A DNA stretch of 6,436 nt, from positions 1 to 6,436 of the forward strand of contig CAZEDU010000183.1 of the NCBI GenBank assembly GCA_964511185.1. The letters are read 5' to 3'. Of this stretch, positions 1 through 6,403 are shown piece after piece. Below the pieces are notes generated by a model, which was not told where the DNA came from, did no database searches, and worked only from the letters and a program-made list of their open reading frames with translations. Made by a program: the position numbers and the translations under genes. Position 1 is the stretch's first letter. Each line of letters opens with the position of its first letter. This stretch comes from CAZEDU01 sp964511185. Lineage in GTDB: Bacteria > Myxococcota > Myxococcia > Myxococcales > Myxococcaceae.

Positions 1-2
1 CC

Positions 3-224
3 TACCTCTCGGTGACCTCGGACGTCCCCGCGAGCGTCTTCATCGACGGGCAGCGGGTGCGCCGAACGACGCCTCTGAATCGGTACCCGCTCGCGCCCGG
101 AGAGCGCAAGATCACCCTGGTGGACAACCGCACCGGCCGCCGTCGAGAGTTCAGCCTGACCTTCACCAAGGGTCAGCTTCGCCGCGTCGAGGAGCAGTTC
201 GGCCGCGCGCCAGGCAAGAGGTAG
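3..224 (+). CDS. C-terminal fragment of a PEGA-like domain protein (5' end outside window)
   Basis: The frame is open from the window edge to a TAG at 222-224, giving about 73 residues, so the true start lies upstream. The visible part reads as a PEGA-type surface/periplasmic beta domain: a 'TSDVPASVFIDGQRV' strand pair, a 'TTPLNRYPLAPGERKITLVD' turn, and then a strand rich in basic residues. PEGA domains commonly form the C-terminal tail of Ser/Thr protein kinases, TonB-like or other envelope proteins in myxobacteria, where they are thought to act as a structural or binding module. The catalytic or main part of this protein is not in the window, so its function cannot be assigned. It ends only two bases before the response regulator start, which suggests the two are co-transcribed and may share a signalling role. 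The assignment rests on the strand pattern and the 'G..I/V..TPL....L..G...I.L' signature. Confidence 0.65.
   Translation, partial: YLSVTSDVPASVFIDGQRVRRTTPLNRYPLAPGERKITLVDNRTGRRREFSLTFTKGQLRRVEEQFGRAPGKR
218..222 (+). promoter_or_regulatory. Ribosome binding site for the response regulator
   Basis: GAGGT lies four bases before the GTG at 227, within the last codons of the PEGA-domain gene. It supports the GTG as the start, which also gives a normal response-regulator N-terminus (beta-1 strand followed by an acidic 'LLEDQ'). Confidence 0.55.
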
Positions 225-226
225 CC

Positions 227-880
227 GTGGAGCGCGTTCGCATCTTCCTCCTCGAGGATCAGCCGGCGCTGCTTCAGGCGCTGACCAAGGCGCTGTCCGC
301 GTTCGAGGACCTGGAGATCGTCGGCTCCGCGCAAGAAGGCGAGCACGCCGTCGAGGAGATCGCCCGCTTGAAGCCCAAGCTCGCGCTGGTCGACTTGGAG
401 CTCCCCGGCATCGACGGATTGGAGGTCACCCGCCGGCTCCGGCGTCGCGCGCCGGAGGTCGAGGTGCTGATCCTGACCTCCTTCGACAACGAACAGAAAG
501 TGTACGAGGCGATCCAAGCCGGCGCGTCGGGGTACCTGGTCAAGCGCGTGGGCCCGGAGAAGGTGCGCTCGAGCATCCACGAGGTGCTCGAGGGCGGTAC
601 GGTGCTCGAGCCGATCATCGCGAAGCGGTTCTGGAACTACTTCCAGTCCGTGCAGGCGCGTCCGCAGGCCGCCAGCGATCCCTGGGGGCTCACGCCGACG
701 GAGCTCGAGGTGCTGCGCTACGTGGCCAAGGGGCTCTCGAACGCCGAGGTCGGGCAGGTGATGACGCTGGAGCGCCGCACCGTGCGCACGCACCTGAGCC
801 ACATCTACCGGAAGCTGGGCGTTCACTCCCACGTCGACGCGGTGGTGCTGGCGCTGAAGGCGGGCATCGTTCAGCTATGA
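227..880 (+). CDS. NarL/LuxR-family two-component response regulator
   Basis: This 217-residue cytoplasmic protein has the normal length and layout of the NarL/FixJ family. The receiver domain (about 1-120) shows the acidic pair Glu10/Asp11, the phospho-acceptor Asp56 in 'LALVDLELPG', the switch Thr84 in 'LILTSF', and the conserved Lys106 in 'GYLVKR'. All phosphorylation residues are therefore intact. The LuxR-type helix-turn-helix (about 153-215) begins 'GLTPTELEVLRYVAKGLSNAEV' and contains the recognition helix around 'RRTVRTHLSHIYRKLGV'. The protein should bind DNA as a phosphorylation-dependent transcription factor. No histidine kinase is in the window, so its partner is unknown. Start GTG follows the PEGA gene stop by two bases, and the stop overlaps the next gene's ATG (ATGA at 877-880). 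Family assignment is secure; the target genes are not known, though the downstream genes are natural candidates. Confidence 0.95.
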   Translation: MERVRIFLLEDQPALLQALTKALSAFEDLEIVGSAQEGEHAVEEIARLKPKLALVDLELPGIDGLEVTRRLRRRAPEVEVLILTSFDNEQKVYEAIQAGASGYLVKRVGPEKVRSSIHEVLEGGTVLEPIIAKRFWNYFQSVQARPQAASDPWGLTPTELEVLRYVAKGLSNAEVGQVMTLERRTVRTHLSHIYRKLGVHSHVDAVVLALKAGIVQL

Positions 881-1848
881 GCGCCCTCGCCGCCGTGGCG
901 GCCGCGCTCCTCGTCGGCCACGTCGGAGAGGGGCCGCCGTCGCTGCGCGTCTTCGAGCGATCGATCACCACGACCGACGGCGTGACGATCCACCTGTACC
1001 GCTATCAGCCGCCCGAGGCGCACCACGCGCCGCCCGTGCTGCTCGTCGGCGAGCTGGGCATGGGACGGGCCGCGTTCGACGCGCGGGGCCGCGGGCTCGC
1101 CCGCTTCCTGGCCGCGCGCGGCCGAGACACGTTCGTCGCCGAGCTGCGCGGGCAGGGCGCCGCGGCGCTCCGGGAGTACGCGCTGAAGGATTGGGTCCAG
1201 CGCGATCTGCCGTTCGTCGCGGCGGCGATAGGTCAGGTGCGCTCCGGGCGGATCGACCTCATCGTCCACGGCTATGGCGGGACCCTCGCCCTGGCCGCGA
1301 GCGCCCACGAGCTGCGAGATCGGGTGGGCCGCATCGTCGCGCTCGCCACCCCGGCGGCGCCGGAGGTCCCCAACGCGCTCACGCGGGCGCTGCTCGAGAA
1401 GGGCGGCCGGTTCGGCACCCTGGCGGGCTGGGCCCAAGGCGCGCGGGACTTCGAGCTGCTCTTCGCCCGAGGCGGCAAGCTGCGCTCCGACGTGCTCGCC
1501 GACCTCCAGGCGAACGCGTTCAACGATCTGGGACGGACCGCATCGTCTCAACTGCTCGAGTGGATGGAGCAGGGCGATCTACCGCTGCGGGAGAACGACT
1601 CGGTTCGCGCCAGGCTCCGGCGGCTGTCCGCGCCGACGCTGGTGCTGCTGCCGCTGCGCGACAACTTCGCGCACCCGGAGTTCGGCGCCCCTTTCCGGGA
1701 GTGGGCGCCGGGCGTGGTGTCGCTTCGCGTCTTGAGCGAGATGGACTTCCTTCACGAGGACTACACGCACCTGTCGGTGCTCCACGGAGAAAAGGTCGAG
1801 CGCGACGTGTTCGAGCCGGCCTTGCGCTTCTTGCGAGGCGAGCGGTGA
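877..1848 (+). CDS. Alpha/beta-hydrolase-fold protein lacking the nucleophile serine (probable pseudoenzyme)
   Basis: This 323-residue protein aligns along its whole length with the hydrolase encoded immediately downstream. Shared blocks include 'S(I/V)TT.DG' near the N-terminus, 'L(A/S)A(R/Q)GR......LRG', the elbow region, 'V.LA(S/T)P', the strand before the acid, and the C-terminal 'DY.H...L.GE' segment. At the nucleophile elbow it reads 'DLIVHGYGGTL': Gly132 stands where the paralog has the Ser of GHSMGG. The HG oxyanion motif is also replaced, by Gly58-Glu59. The acid (Asp262) and histidine (His298) positions are kept. Classical serine-hydrolase catalysis is therefore unlikely, while the fold appears intact; a binding, regulatory or partner role is inferred. 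The N-terminus 'MSALAAVAAALLVG' is hydrophobic but has no basic n-region, so export is uncertain. The ATG overlaps the regulator stop by four bases, and the gene is open and full length, not a decayed pseudogene. Confidence 0.85.
   Translation: MSALAAVAAALLVGHVGEGPPSLRVFERSITTTDGVTIHLYRYQPPEAHHAPPVLLVGELGMGRAAFDARGRGLARFLAARGRDTFVAELRGQGAAALREYALKDWVQRDLPFVAAAIGQVRSGRIDLIVHGYGGTLALAASAHELRDRVGRIVALATPAAPEVPNALTRALLEKGGRFGTLAGWAQGARDFELLFARGGKLRSDVLADLQANAFNDLGRTASSQLLEWMEQGDLPLRENDSVRARLRRLSAPTLVLLPLRDNFAHPEFGAPFREWAPGVVSLRVLSEMDFLHEDYTHLSVLHGEKVERDVFEPALRFLRGER
1835..1838 (+). promoter_or_regulatory. Ribosome binding site for the lipoprotein hydrolase
   Basis: GAGG lies six bases before the GTG at 1845, inside the end of the preceding gene. 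It helps choose this GTG over the long upstream extension of the same frame, because the GTG also yields a lipoprotein signal peptide. Confidence 0.45.
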
Positions 1849-2909
1849 GGCGCCTCGTCGTCGCCTGCGCCGTCGCGGCGCTCGGGTGCGCGGGAGCCCA
1901 GCTCAAGCCGGCGTCGAACGCGGTCGTGCACAGTGTGACGACGCCGGACGGCTGGTCTGTGCAGATCGTCGAGTACCCGGCGAAGGACGCGCCCCAGGGG
2001 CTCCCGGTGCTCGTCTCTCACGGCTTCTTCACCAACGATCGGATGATGGACCTCGACGATGCGCACAGCATCGTCCGTTGGCTCTCCGCGCAAGGGCGCC
2101 CCGCTTGGCTCATGGCGCTGCGCGGCGGCGGCGGATCCGATCGCATCGATCGCGCGCAGGGCCGCGGGCCGTACAACTTCGACACCCTGTGGCGGCAAGA
2201 CCTGACGAGCGCGATCGCCTACGTCCGCGAGCGCTCCGGCGGCGGGAGCATCGACTACATCGGCCACTCGATGGGCGGCATGCTCGGGTACGCGTACCTG
2301 TCGCAGGGCGGGCAGGGGCTCAACGCCGTGGTGACGCTCGCGTCGCCCACGCGCTTCGACTGGGGCGGCCTTCACGCCACGCTGCTTGAGCGGGTCACCC
2401 GGCTCGTCATTCGCCCCGACACGGTGCTGCCCGTCACCACCGCCTCCTCGCTCTCCGCGCCTTTTCTTCCCGCCCTCGAGCGCAATCCGCTGCAGCGGCT
2501 GATCTTCAACCCGAAGAACTTGAGCCAGGAGACGCTGCGCGCGCTCGCCCGGGGTGGCTCGGCGGATGCTTCGGGCGCGCTCATCCTGCAGATGCTCGAC
2601 ATGTACCGGTCGGGCCGCTTCGCCAGCGCCGACGGGAAGATCGACTACCGGCGCGACATGGCGACCATTCGAACGCCGGTGTTGGTGGTGGCCGGCAAGT
2701 GCGATCGCGTGGCGTACGTGCCCTCGGTCAAGGACGGCTACCGCGCCCTCGGCGGTCCCAAGGAGTGGCTGATCGTCGGCGAAGAGAACGGCGCGGCGGC
2801 CGACTACGGCCACGCCGACTATCTGCTCGGCGAGCGCGCGGCGGAAGAGGTCTGGGCCCAGGCGCTCGATTTTCTCGATCGACACGCGCCGGCGACGAAG
2901 GCTGAATAG
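1845..2909 (+). CDS. Alpha/beta hydrolase, predicted lipoprotein
   Basis: From GTG 1845 the product is 354 residues and begins 'MRRLVVACAVAALGC', a basic n-region, hydrophobic core and lipobox ending at Cys15, so it is probably lipid-anchored; Ala at +2 would fit outer-membrane sorting under the E. coli Lol rule. The alpha/beta-hydrolase fold is clear: oxyanion motif His59-Gly60 in 'LVSHGFF', nucleophile Ser142 in 'YIGHSMGG', acid Asp287 in 'VAGKCDRVA', and catalytic His323 in 'DYGHADYLLG'. The 'YNFDTLWRQDL..AI.Y' stretch before the elbow resembles the acid/gastric lipase type arrangement, so an ester or lipid substrate is possible, but none can be named. A lid/cap region of about 140 residues separates the Ser and Asp strands. 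The start overlaps the previous stop (GTGA), and the next gene starts 12 bases after the stop. It is a tandem paralog of the upstream serine-less protein. Confidence 0.9.
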   Translation: MRRLVVACAVAALGCAGAQLKPASNAVVHSVTTPDGWSVQIVEYPAKDAPQGLPVLVSHGFFTNDRMMDLDDAHSIVRWLSAQGRPAWLMALRGGGGSDRIDRAQGRGPYNFDTLWRQDLTSAIAYVRERSGGGSIDYIGHSMGGMLGYAYLSQGGQGLNAVVTLASPTRFDWGGLHATLLERVTRLVIRPDTVLPVTTASSLSAPFLPALERNPLQRLIFNPKNLSQETLRALARGGSADASGALILQMLDMYRSGRFASADGKIDYRRDMATIRTPVLVVAGKCDRVAYVPSVKDGYRALGGPKEWLIVGEENGAAADYGHADYLLGERAAEEVWAQALDFLDRHAPATKAE

Positions 2910-2921
2910 AGTCCCCGCCCG

Positions 2922-4304
2922 ATGCCCGGCACCGCCCGCGTCCTCTCGTGCGTCACCGCCGTCCTGACGGTATACCTGTGCGCCGCAAACCAGACCGCCC
3001 TCGCCTCTGAGCCTCCCATGCCCAGCGCTGCCCGATCTTCGCTTCAGAACCTCGTTCGCGTCGAAGAGCACACGCTCCCGAATGGCTTGAAGGTCCGCCT
3101 GGCGCCGAACCGCGCCGCGCCCATCGTGAGCTACTACACGTTCTTCCGTGTCGGCTCGCGCAACGAGCGGCCCGGCATCACCGGCATCAGCCACCTGTTC
3201 GAGCACATGATGTTCAACGGGGCGAAGAAGTACGGCCCGGGCCAGTTCGACCGGGTGCTCGAGTCGAACGGCGGCTCGTCGAACGCGTACACCTCGAACG
3301 ACGTCACCGTGTACCACGACGAGTTCGCGTCGTCGGCGCTCGAGCAGGTGATCGATCTCGAGTCCGACCGCATGCGCTCGCTCGCCATCAGCGACAAGAT
3401 GCTCAAGAGCGAGCGGCAGGTGGTGATCGAAGAGCGGCGCATGCGCGTGGAGAACGAGATCACCGGCATGCTGGACGAGGAGCTCAACGCGCTCCACTAC
3501 AAGGCGCACCCGTACCGCTGGCCGGTGATCGGCTGGATGCGAGACATCGAGAACATCACCAAGGAAGACTGCATGCAGTACTTCCGCACGTTCTACGCGC
3601 CGAACAACGCCACGCTGTACGTGGTCGGCGACTTCGAGCCGAAGGAGGCGCTCCGGCTGATCCGCAAGTACTACGGCGGCATCCCGAAGGGTCCTCCCGC
3701 CCCGCCGGTGATCGACCCAGAGCCCGAGCAGAAGGGCGAGCGGCGCGCGGCTGTGCGGCACCCGGCGCAGGCTCCGTCGCTGATGATCGGCTATCGGGCG
3801 CCGCCCGCGAAGCACCCGGACACGCTGGTGCTCGACGTGCTGCAGTACGTGTTGACCGTCGGCCAGTCGAGCCGCCTGAACAAGGCGCTCGTCTTCGACA
3901 AGGAGCTCGCGGTCACCGTGGGCGTCGACTGGTCGTGGCGCATCGACCCGGGGATGGTGCTCGTCTACCTCGAGCTCAAGCCCGACTCGAACGCCAAAGA
4001 GGTCGAAGGGGCGCTCGACGCCGAGCTCGACCGCGTCGCGCGCGAGGGCATCACCGAACGCGAGCTGGCGAAGGCGAAGAACAACCTCAAGGCGCACCTG
4101 CTCCGCGAGCTGGCCACCAACAGCGGCCGCGCCAACGCGCTCGGCACCTACGAGATCATGCTCGGCTCGTGGCGAGAGGGGCTCAAGCTGCCCGAGCGCT
4201 ACGACGCGATCACCGCCGAGCAGGTGAAAGCCGCGGCGAAGACCTACTTCTCGCGCGACCGGCGGTCGGTGGTGACGCTGGTCCCCGAGGCCTTGGAACA
4301 GTGA
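2922..4304 (+). CDS. Secreted M16 family zinc metalloprotease, catalytic subunit
   Basis: This 460-residue protein starts with a Sec signal peptide (Arg6, hydrophobic core about 7-22, probable cleavage after Ala28 in 'TALA-SE'), so it should act in the periplasm or outside. The N-terminal M16 domain (about 47-195) holds the inverted zinc motif His91-Leu-Phe-Glu94-His95 in 'SHLFEHMMFNG'; Glu164 and Glu171 in 'KSERQVVIEERR' are at the right distance for the third zinc ligand and its conserved partner. The inactive-type M16_C domain follows (about 200-385). It lacks the Arg/Tyr pair used for substrate binding in M16 enzymes: Val324 and Val331 occupy those places. About 450 residues is the one-half length expected of M16B subunits, which work as dimers. 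The next gene encodes the complementary subunit. ATG 2922 is preferred over ATG 3018 because only the longer form has the signal peptide; its ribosome site is weak. Confidence 0.93.
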   Translation: MPGTARVLSCVTAVLTVYLCAANQTALASEPPMPSAARSSLQNLVRVEEHTLPNGLKVRLAPNRAAPIVSYYTFFRVGSRNERPGITGISHLFEHMMFNGAKKYGPGQFDRVLESNGGSSNAYTSNDVTVYHDEFASSALEQVIDLESDRMRSLAISDKMLKSERQVVIEERRMRVENEITGMLDEELNALHYKAHPYRWPVIGWMRDIENITKEDCMQYFRTFYAPNNATLYVVGDFEPKEALRLIRKYYGGIPKGPPAPPVIDPEPEQKGERRAAVRHPAQAPSLMIGYRAPPAKHPDTLVLDVLQYVLTVGQSSRLNKALVFDKELAVTVGVDWSWRIDPGMVLVYLELKPDSNAKEVEGALDAELDRVAREGITERELAKAKNNLKAHLLRELATNSGRANALGTYEIMLGSWREGLKLPERYDAITAEQVKAAAKTYFSRDRRSVVTLVPEALEQ

Positions 4305-5686
4305 CGAGAAAGGGAGCGCTGCTGATGGCGATGCTCTGGATGGGGAAGCCGGCGGTCGCAGCCAAGGGCGAGATCGAGCTGCCGCCGCGCGTGCGCCACA
4401 CCTTGGCGAACGGGCTCAAGCTCACCGTGGTCGAGCGCGGCCCGTTGCCGATGGTGGCGATTCGAGTGGCGATCGCGGCGGGCAGCGCGAGCGACCCCAA
4501 GGACCGGGCGGGGCTCGCGGACATGGTCGCCACGTTGCTGCGCCGCGGGACGCGCCAGCTGACCGCCGATCAGATCAACGAGGCGATCGAGTTCGTGGGC
4601 GGGTCGCTCAGCGTTGGCGCGACGGAGGACTACTTGACGCTGGCGCTCAGCGCGCCGGCCGAGCACGCCGGGGCGATGATCGACATCGTCGGGCAGCTCG
4701 TGCGCGAGCCGACCTTCCCTCCGGCGGAGGTTGAGTCCGCCCGGCGGCGCACGCTGGCGCAGATCGCCAACCACCTCGACGACCCATCGGCGGTGGCCGA
4801 TCGCGCGTTCACCTACGCCATCTGGGGAGAGCATCCCTACGGCCACGACGTGCTCGGCCGCTCGGCGGACCTGAAGCGGATCTCCCGGGACGATCTGATC
4901 GCGTTTCATCGCGGTCGCATGGGCCCGCGCCTGGCCCACCTGGCCATCGTCGGCGCGGTCGACGCCGCGCAGGTCACCGCCGCCGTCGAGAAGGCCTTCG
5001 GTGGCTGGTCCGGCGGTCCCACCACGCCCGTCGCGTTGCCCACGCCCACCGCGCCCGCGCTGGCGGGCAAGGTGTTGATCGTCGACAAGCCCGATCAGAC
5101 GCAGACCCAGGTGCGCGTCGGCGCGCTCGGCATCCCCAGGGGCCACGATGACGCGTTCGGGCTGTCGGCGGTCAACGGCGTGCTCGGCGGCGGCTTCACC
5201 TCGCGCCTGATGACCGAGGTCCGCGTCAAGCGCGGCCTGTCGTACGGCGTCGGCTCCCACGGCGATCCGATGCGCGCGGCGGGCGCCTACGGAATCATGA
5301 CCTTCACCAAGACGGAGTCGACGCGCCAGATCCTCGACGTGGTGCTCGATGAGGTCGCGAAGATGCGCAAGAAGGGCCCTTCGCCTGCGGAGCTGAAGAC
5401 GACCAAGACCTACTTGGGCGGGCTGTTCCCGATGAAGCTCGAGACGAACGAGGCGATCGCCGGCGCGCTGGCCGATCTGTCCGTCTACGGGCTCGGCGAC
5501 GAGTGGATCACCGAGTACCACCACAAGCTCTGGGGCGTGACCCCCGCGCAGGCCTCCCGCGTGGCGGCGGAGCGCTTGCCGGGCGAGCAGCGGGTGATCG
5601 TGCTCGTCGGCAACGCCGAGGCCATTCGTCCTCAAGTGAAGGGCTTGGGCGAGGTGGTGGCGCGAAAGGTGTCGGACTTCGAGTGA
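4301..5686 (+). CDS. Secreted M16 family protein, non-catalytic subunit with R/Y motif
   Basis: From GTG 4301 the product has 461 residues and begins with a signal peptide (Arg3/Lys4, hydrophobic 'GALLMAMLWM', probable cleavage after Ala21 in 'PAVAA-K'). The M16 N-domain is recognisable ('RHTLANGLKLTVVERGPLPMVAIRV', GS..D....GLAD), but the HxxEH positions are Asp74, Ala77 and Thr78, so zinc cannot be bound there. The second domain (about 185-365) has 'GGGFTSRLMTEVRVKRGLSYGV' with Arg308 and Tyr315, the classic R/Y pair. The gene overlaps the catalytic M16 gene by GTGA, consistent with equal synthesis of both subunits. In Sphingomonas SPH2681/SPH2682 and in mitochondrial processing peptidase, one subunit supplies zinc and the other helps bind substrate; this pair fits that plan by inference. 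An ATG at 4325 is an alternative start with a better ribosome site but would spoil the signal peptide. Confidence 0.92.
   Translation: MTRKGALLMAMLWMGKPAVAAKGEIELPPRVRHTLANGLKLTVVERGPLPMVAIRVAIAAGSASDPKDRAGLADMVATLLRRGTRQLTADQINEAIEFVGGSLSVGATEDYLTLALSAPAEHAGAMIDIVGQLVREPTFPPAEVESARRRTLAQIANHLDDPSAVADRAFTYAIWGEHPYGHDVLGRSADLKRISRDDLIAFHRGRMGPRLAHLAIVGAVDAAQVTAAVEKAFGGWSGGPTTPVALPTPTAPALAGKVLIVDKPDQTQTQVRVGALGIPRGHDDAFGLSAVNGVLGGGFTSRLMTEVRVKRGLSYGVGSHGDPMRAAGAYGIMTFTKTESTRQILDVVLDEVAKMRKKGPSPAELKTTKTYLGGLFPMKLETNEAIAGALADLSVYGLGDEWITEYHHKLWGVTPAQASRVAAERLPGEQRVIVLVGNAEAIRPQVKGLGEVVARKVSDFE
4311..4316 (+). promoter_or_regulatory. Shine-Dalgarno-like AGGGAG inside the start region of the second M16 gene
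   Basis: AGGGAG sits eight bases before an in-frame ATG at 4325, at good spacing, and 10 bases after the preferred GTG at 4301. It would favour ATG 4325, but the resulting N-terminus has no basic residues before its hydrophobic stretch. The start at 4301 is kept because it yields a normal signal peptide and a GTGA overlap like those at two other junctions. Confidence 0.35.
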
Positions 5687-6403
5687 GCCCGTCGGCCGTG
5701 CTGTTCGAGGCGCCGGCCTTCATCGCCGTCGACAAGCCCGCTGGCACGCTGGTCATTCCGGGTCGAAGCGAGGACGGCGCGCCGGTGCTCAAGCGCGCGC
5801 TGGAAGAGGAGCGCCGCGAGACGCTCTGGGTCGTGCACCGCCTGGATCGCGACACCTCGGGCGTGCTGCTCTTCGCGCGCAACGCCGCCGCGCATCGCGC
5901 CTTGTCGATGGCCTTCGAGCAGGGGCGCGTCACGAAGATCTACTGGGCGCTGGTCGACGGGAGTTTGTCGGAAGCGCGCCGGATCGATGAGGCGTTGGTC
6001 CCCGCGCGTCGCGGGCGAATGCGCGTCGCGCGGCCCCAAGAGACCGGGAAGGAAGCGGCGACGGAGGTGAAGCCGCTGCGTGNNNNNNNNNNGTGCGCTG
6101 CGCGGCGCGACGCTGGTGGAAGCCCGGCCGCTGACGGGCAGAACACACCAGATCCGCGTGCACCTGGCCCACGCCGGGCACCCGCTGGTGTTCGATCACC
6201 AGTACGGAAACCGCGAGCCGATCCGTGACGGGGCGGGGCAGGTGCTGTTGGACCGCACGCCGCTGCACGCCCGGCGGATCGAGCTGCCGGTGCTGCCGGA
6301 GGTCTGCGCGGAGCCGGTGGCCATCGACGCGCCGCTCCCCGAGGATTTTGCGCGCACGCTCGACTGGCTGGTTGGGTCAGAGCGCCACGGCGAGCCCGAG
6401 TGA
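5683..6403 (+). CDS. RluA-family pseudouridine synthase (interrupted by assembly gap)
   Basis: The product, about 239 residues if the gap is a whole number of codons, isomerises uridine to pseudouridine in RNA (rRNA or tRNA). The N-terminus goes straight to 'FIAVDKPAGTLVIPG' with no S4 RNA-binding domain, as in RluA/TruC-type enzymes. The catalytic motif is 'HRLDRDTSGVLLFAR' with Asp55 as the catalytic residue; 'KIYWALVDG' follows. Downstream of the gap come 'RPLTGRTHQIRVHLAHAGHPLVFDHQYG' type motifs and 'PLHARRIELP', the usual C-terminal half. Upstream coding is in one frame (last full codon 6079-6081) and downstream in another (from 6095) when ten Ns are counted, which reflects a placeholder gap and not a proven frameshift. 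Start GTG overlaps the M16 stop (GTGA). The RNA target cannot be told from sequence. It is probably carried along at the end of the transcript with no obvious link to the envelope genes. Confidence 0.92.
6083..6092. other. Assembly gap of ten Ns inside the pseudouridine synthase gene
   Basis: Ten undetermined bases break the gene between the 'TEVKPLR' strand and 'ALRGATLVEARPLTGRTH'. Keeping both halves in frame needs a real gap length divisible by three, so ten is almost certainly an arbitrary spacer. Comparison with the usual spacing in the family suggests only a few residues are missing. Confidence 0.95.

Noticed and set aside
173..832. Minus-strand open frame opposite the response regulator
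   Set aside because: Its composition (Arg, Leu, His-rich) and exact antisense position to an intact regulator mark it as a coding shadow.
1270..1281. Sequencing error as the cause of the lost serine in the first hydrolase
   Set aside because: The frame is intact on both sides, Ser to Gly at GGC needs more than a frame slip, and the oxyanion motif 74 residues upstream is also altered, so two independent changes point to a real divergence.
1191..1844. Upstream extension of the lipoprotein hydrolase frame into the preceding gene
   Set aside because: The extension is Arg/Ala/Gly-rich noise overlapping a conserved gene in another frame, and the GTG at 1845 gives a lipobox and a GTGA overlap.
2910..2921. 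Possible promoter or terminator between the hydrolase and first M16 gene
   Set aside because: The gap has only 12 bases, with no hairpin and no room for promoter elements; a promoter inside the upstream coding region cannot be excluded but no convincing boxes were seen.
2949..2983. Lipobox in the first M16 protein (Cys10 or Cys20)
   Set aside because: Leu precedes Cys20 and Arg lies four before Cys10, so neither fits a lipobox; the ALA-SE site points to signal peptidase I.
1761..4097. Very long open frame on the minus strand (778 codons)
   Set aside because: It lies antisense to three well-supported genes, is rich in Arg, His, Val and Asp without domain motifs, and follows the pattern expected from GC-rich third positions of the opposite strand.
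3935..4300. Upstream extension of the second M16 frame
   Set aside because: It overlaps the conserved C-terminal half of the first M16 gene and is Arg-rich; the signal peptide begins at 4301.
4244..5635. Long open frame on the minus strand (463 codons)
   Set aside because: It is the antisense shadow of the second M16 gene, with Arg/His/Gln-rich low-information composition and no recognisable motif.
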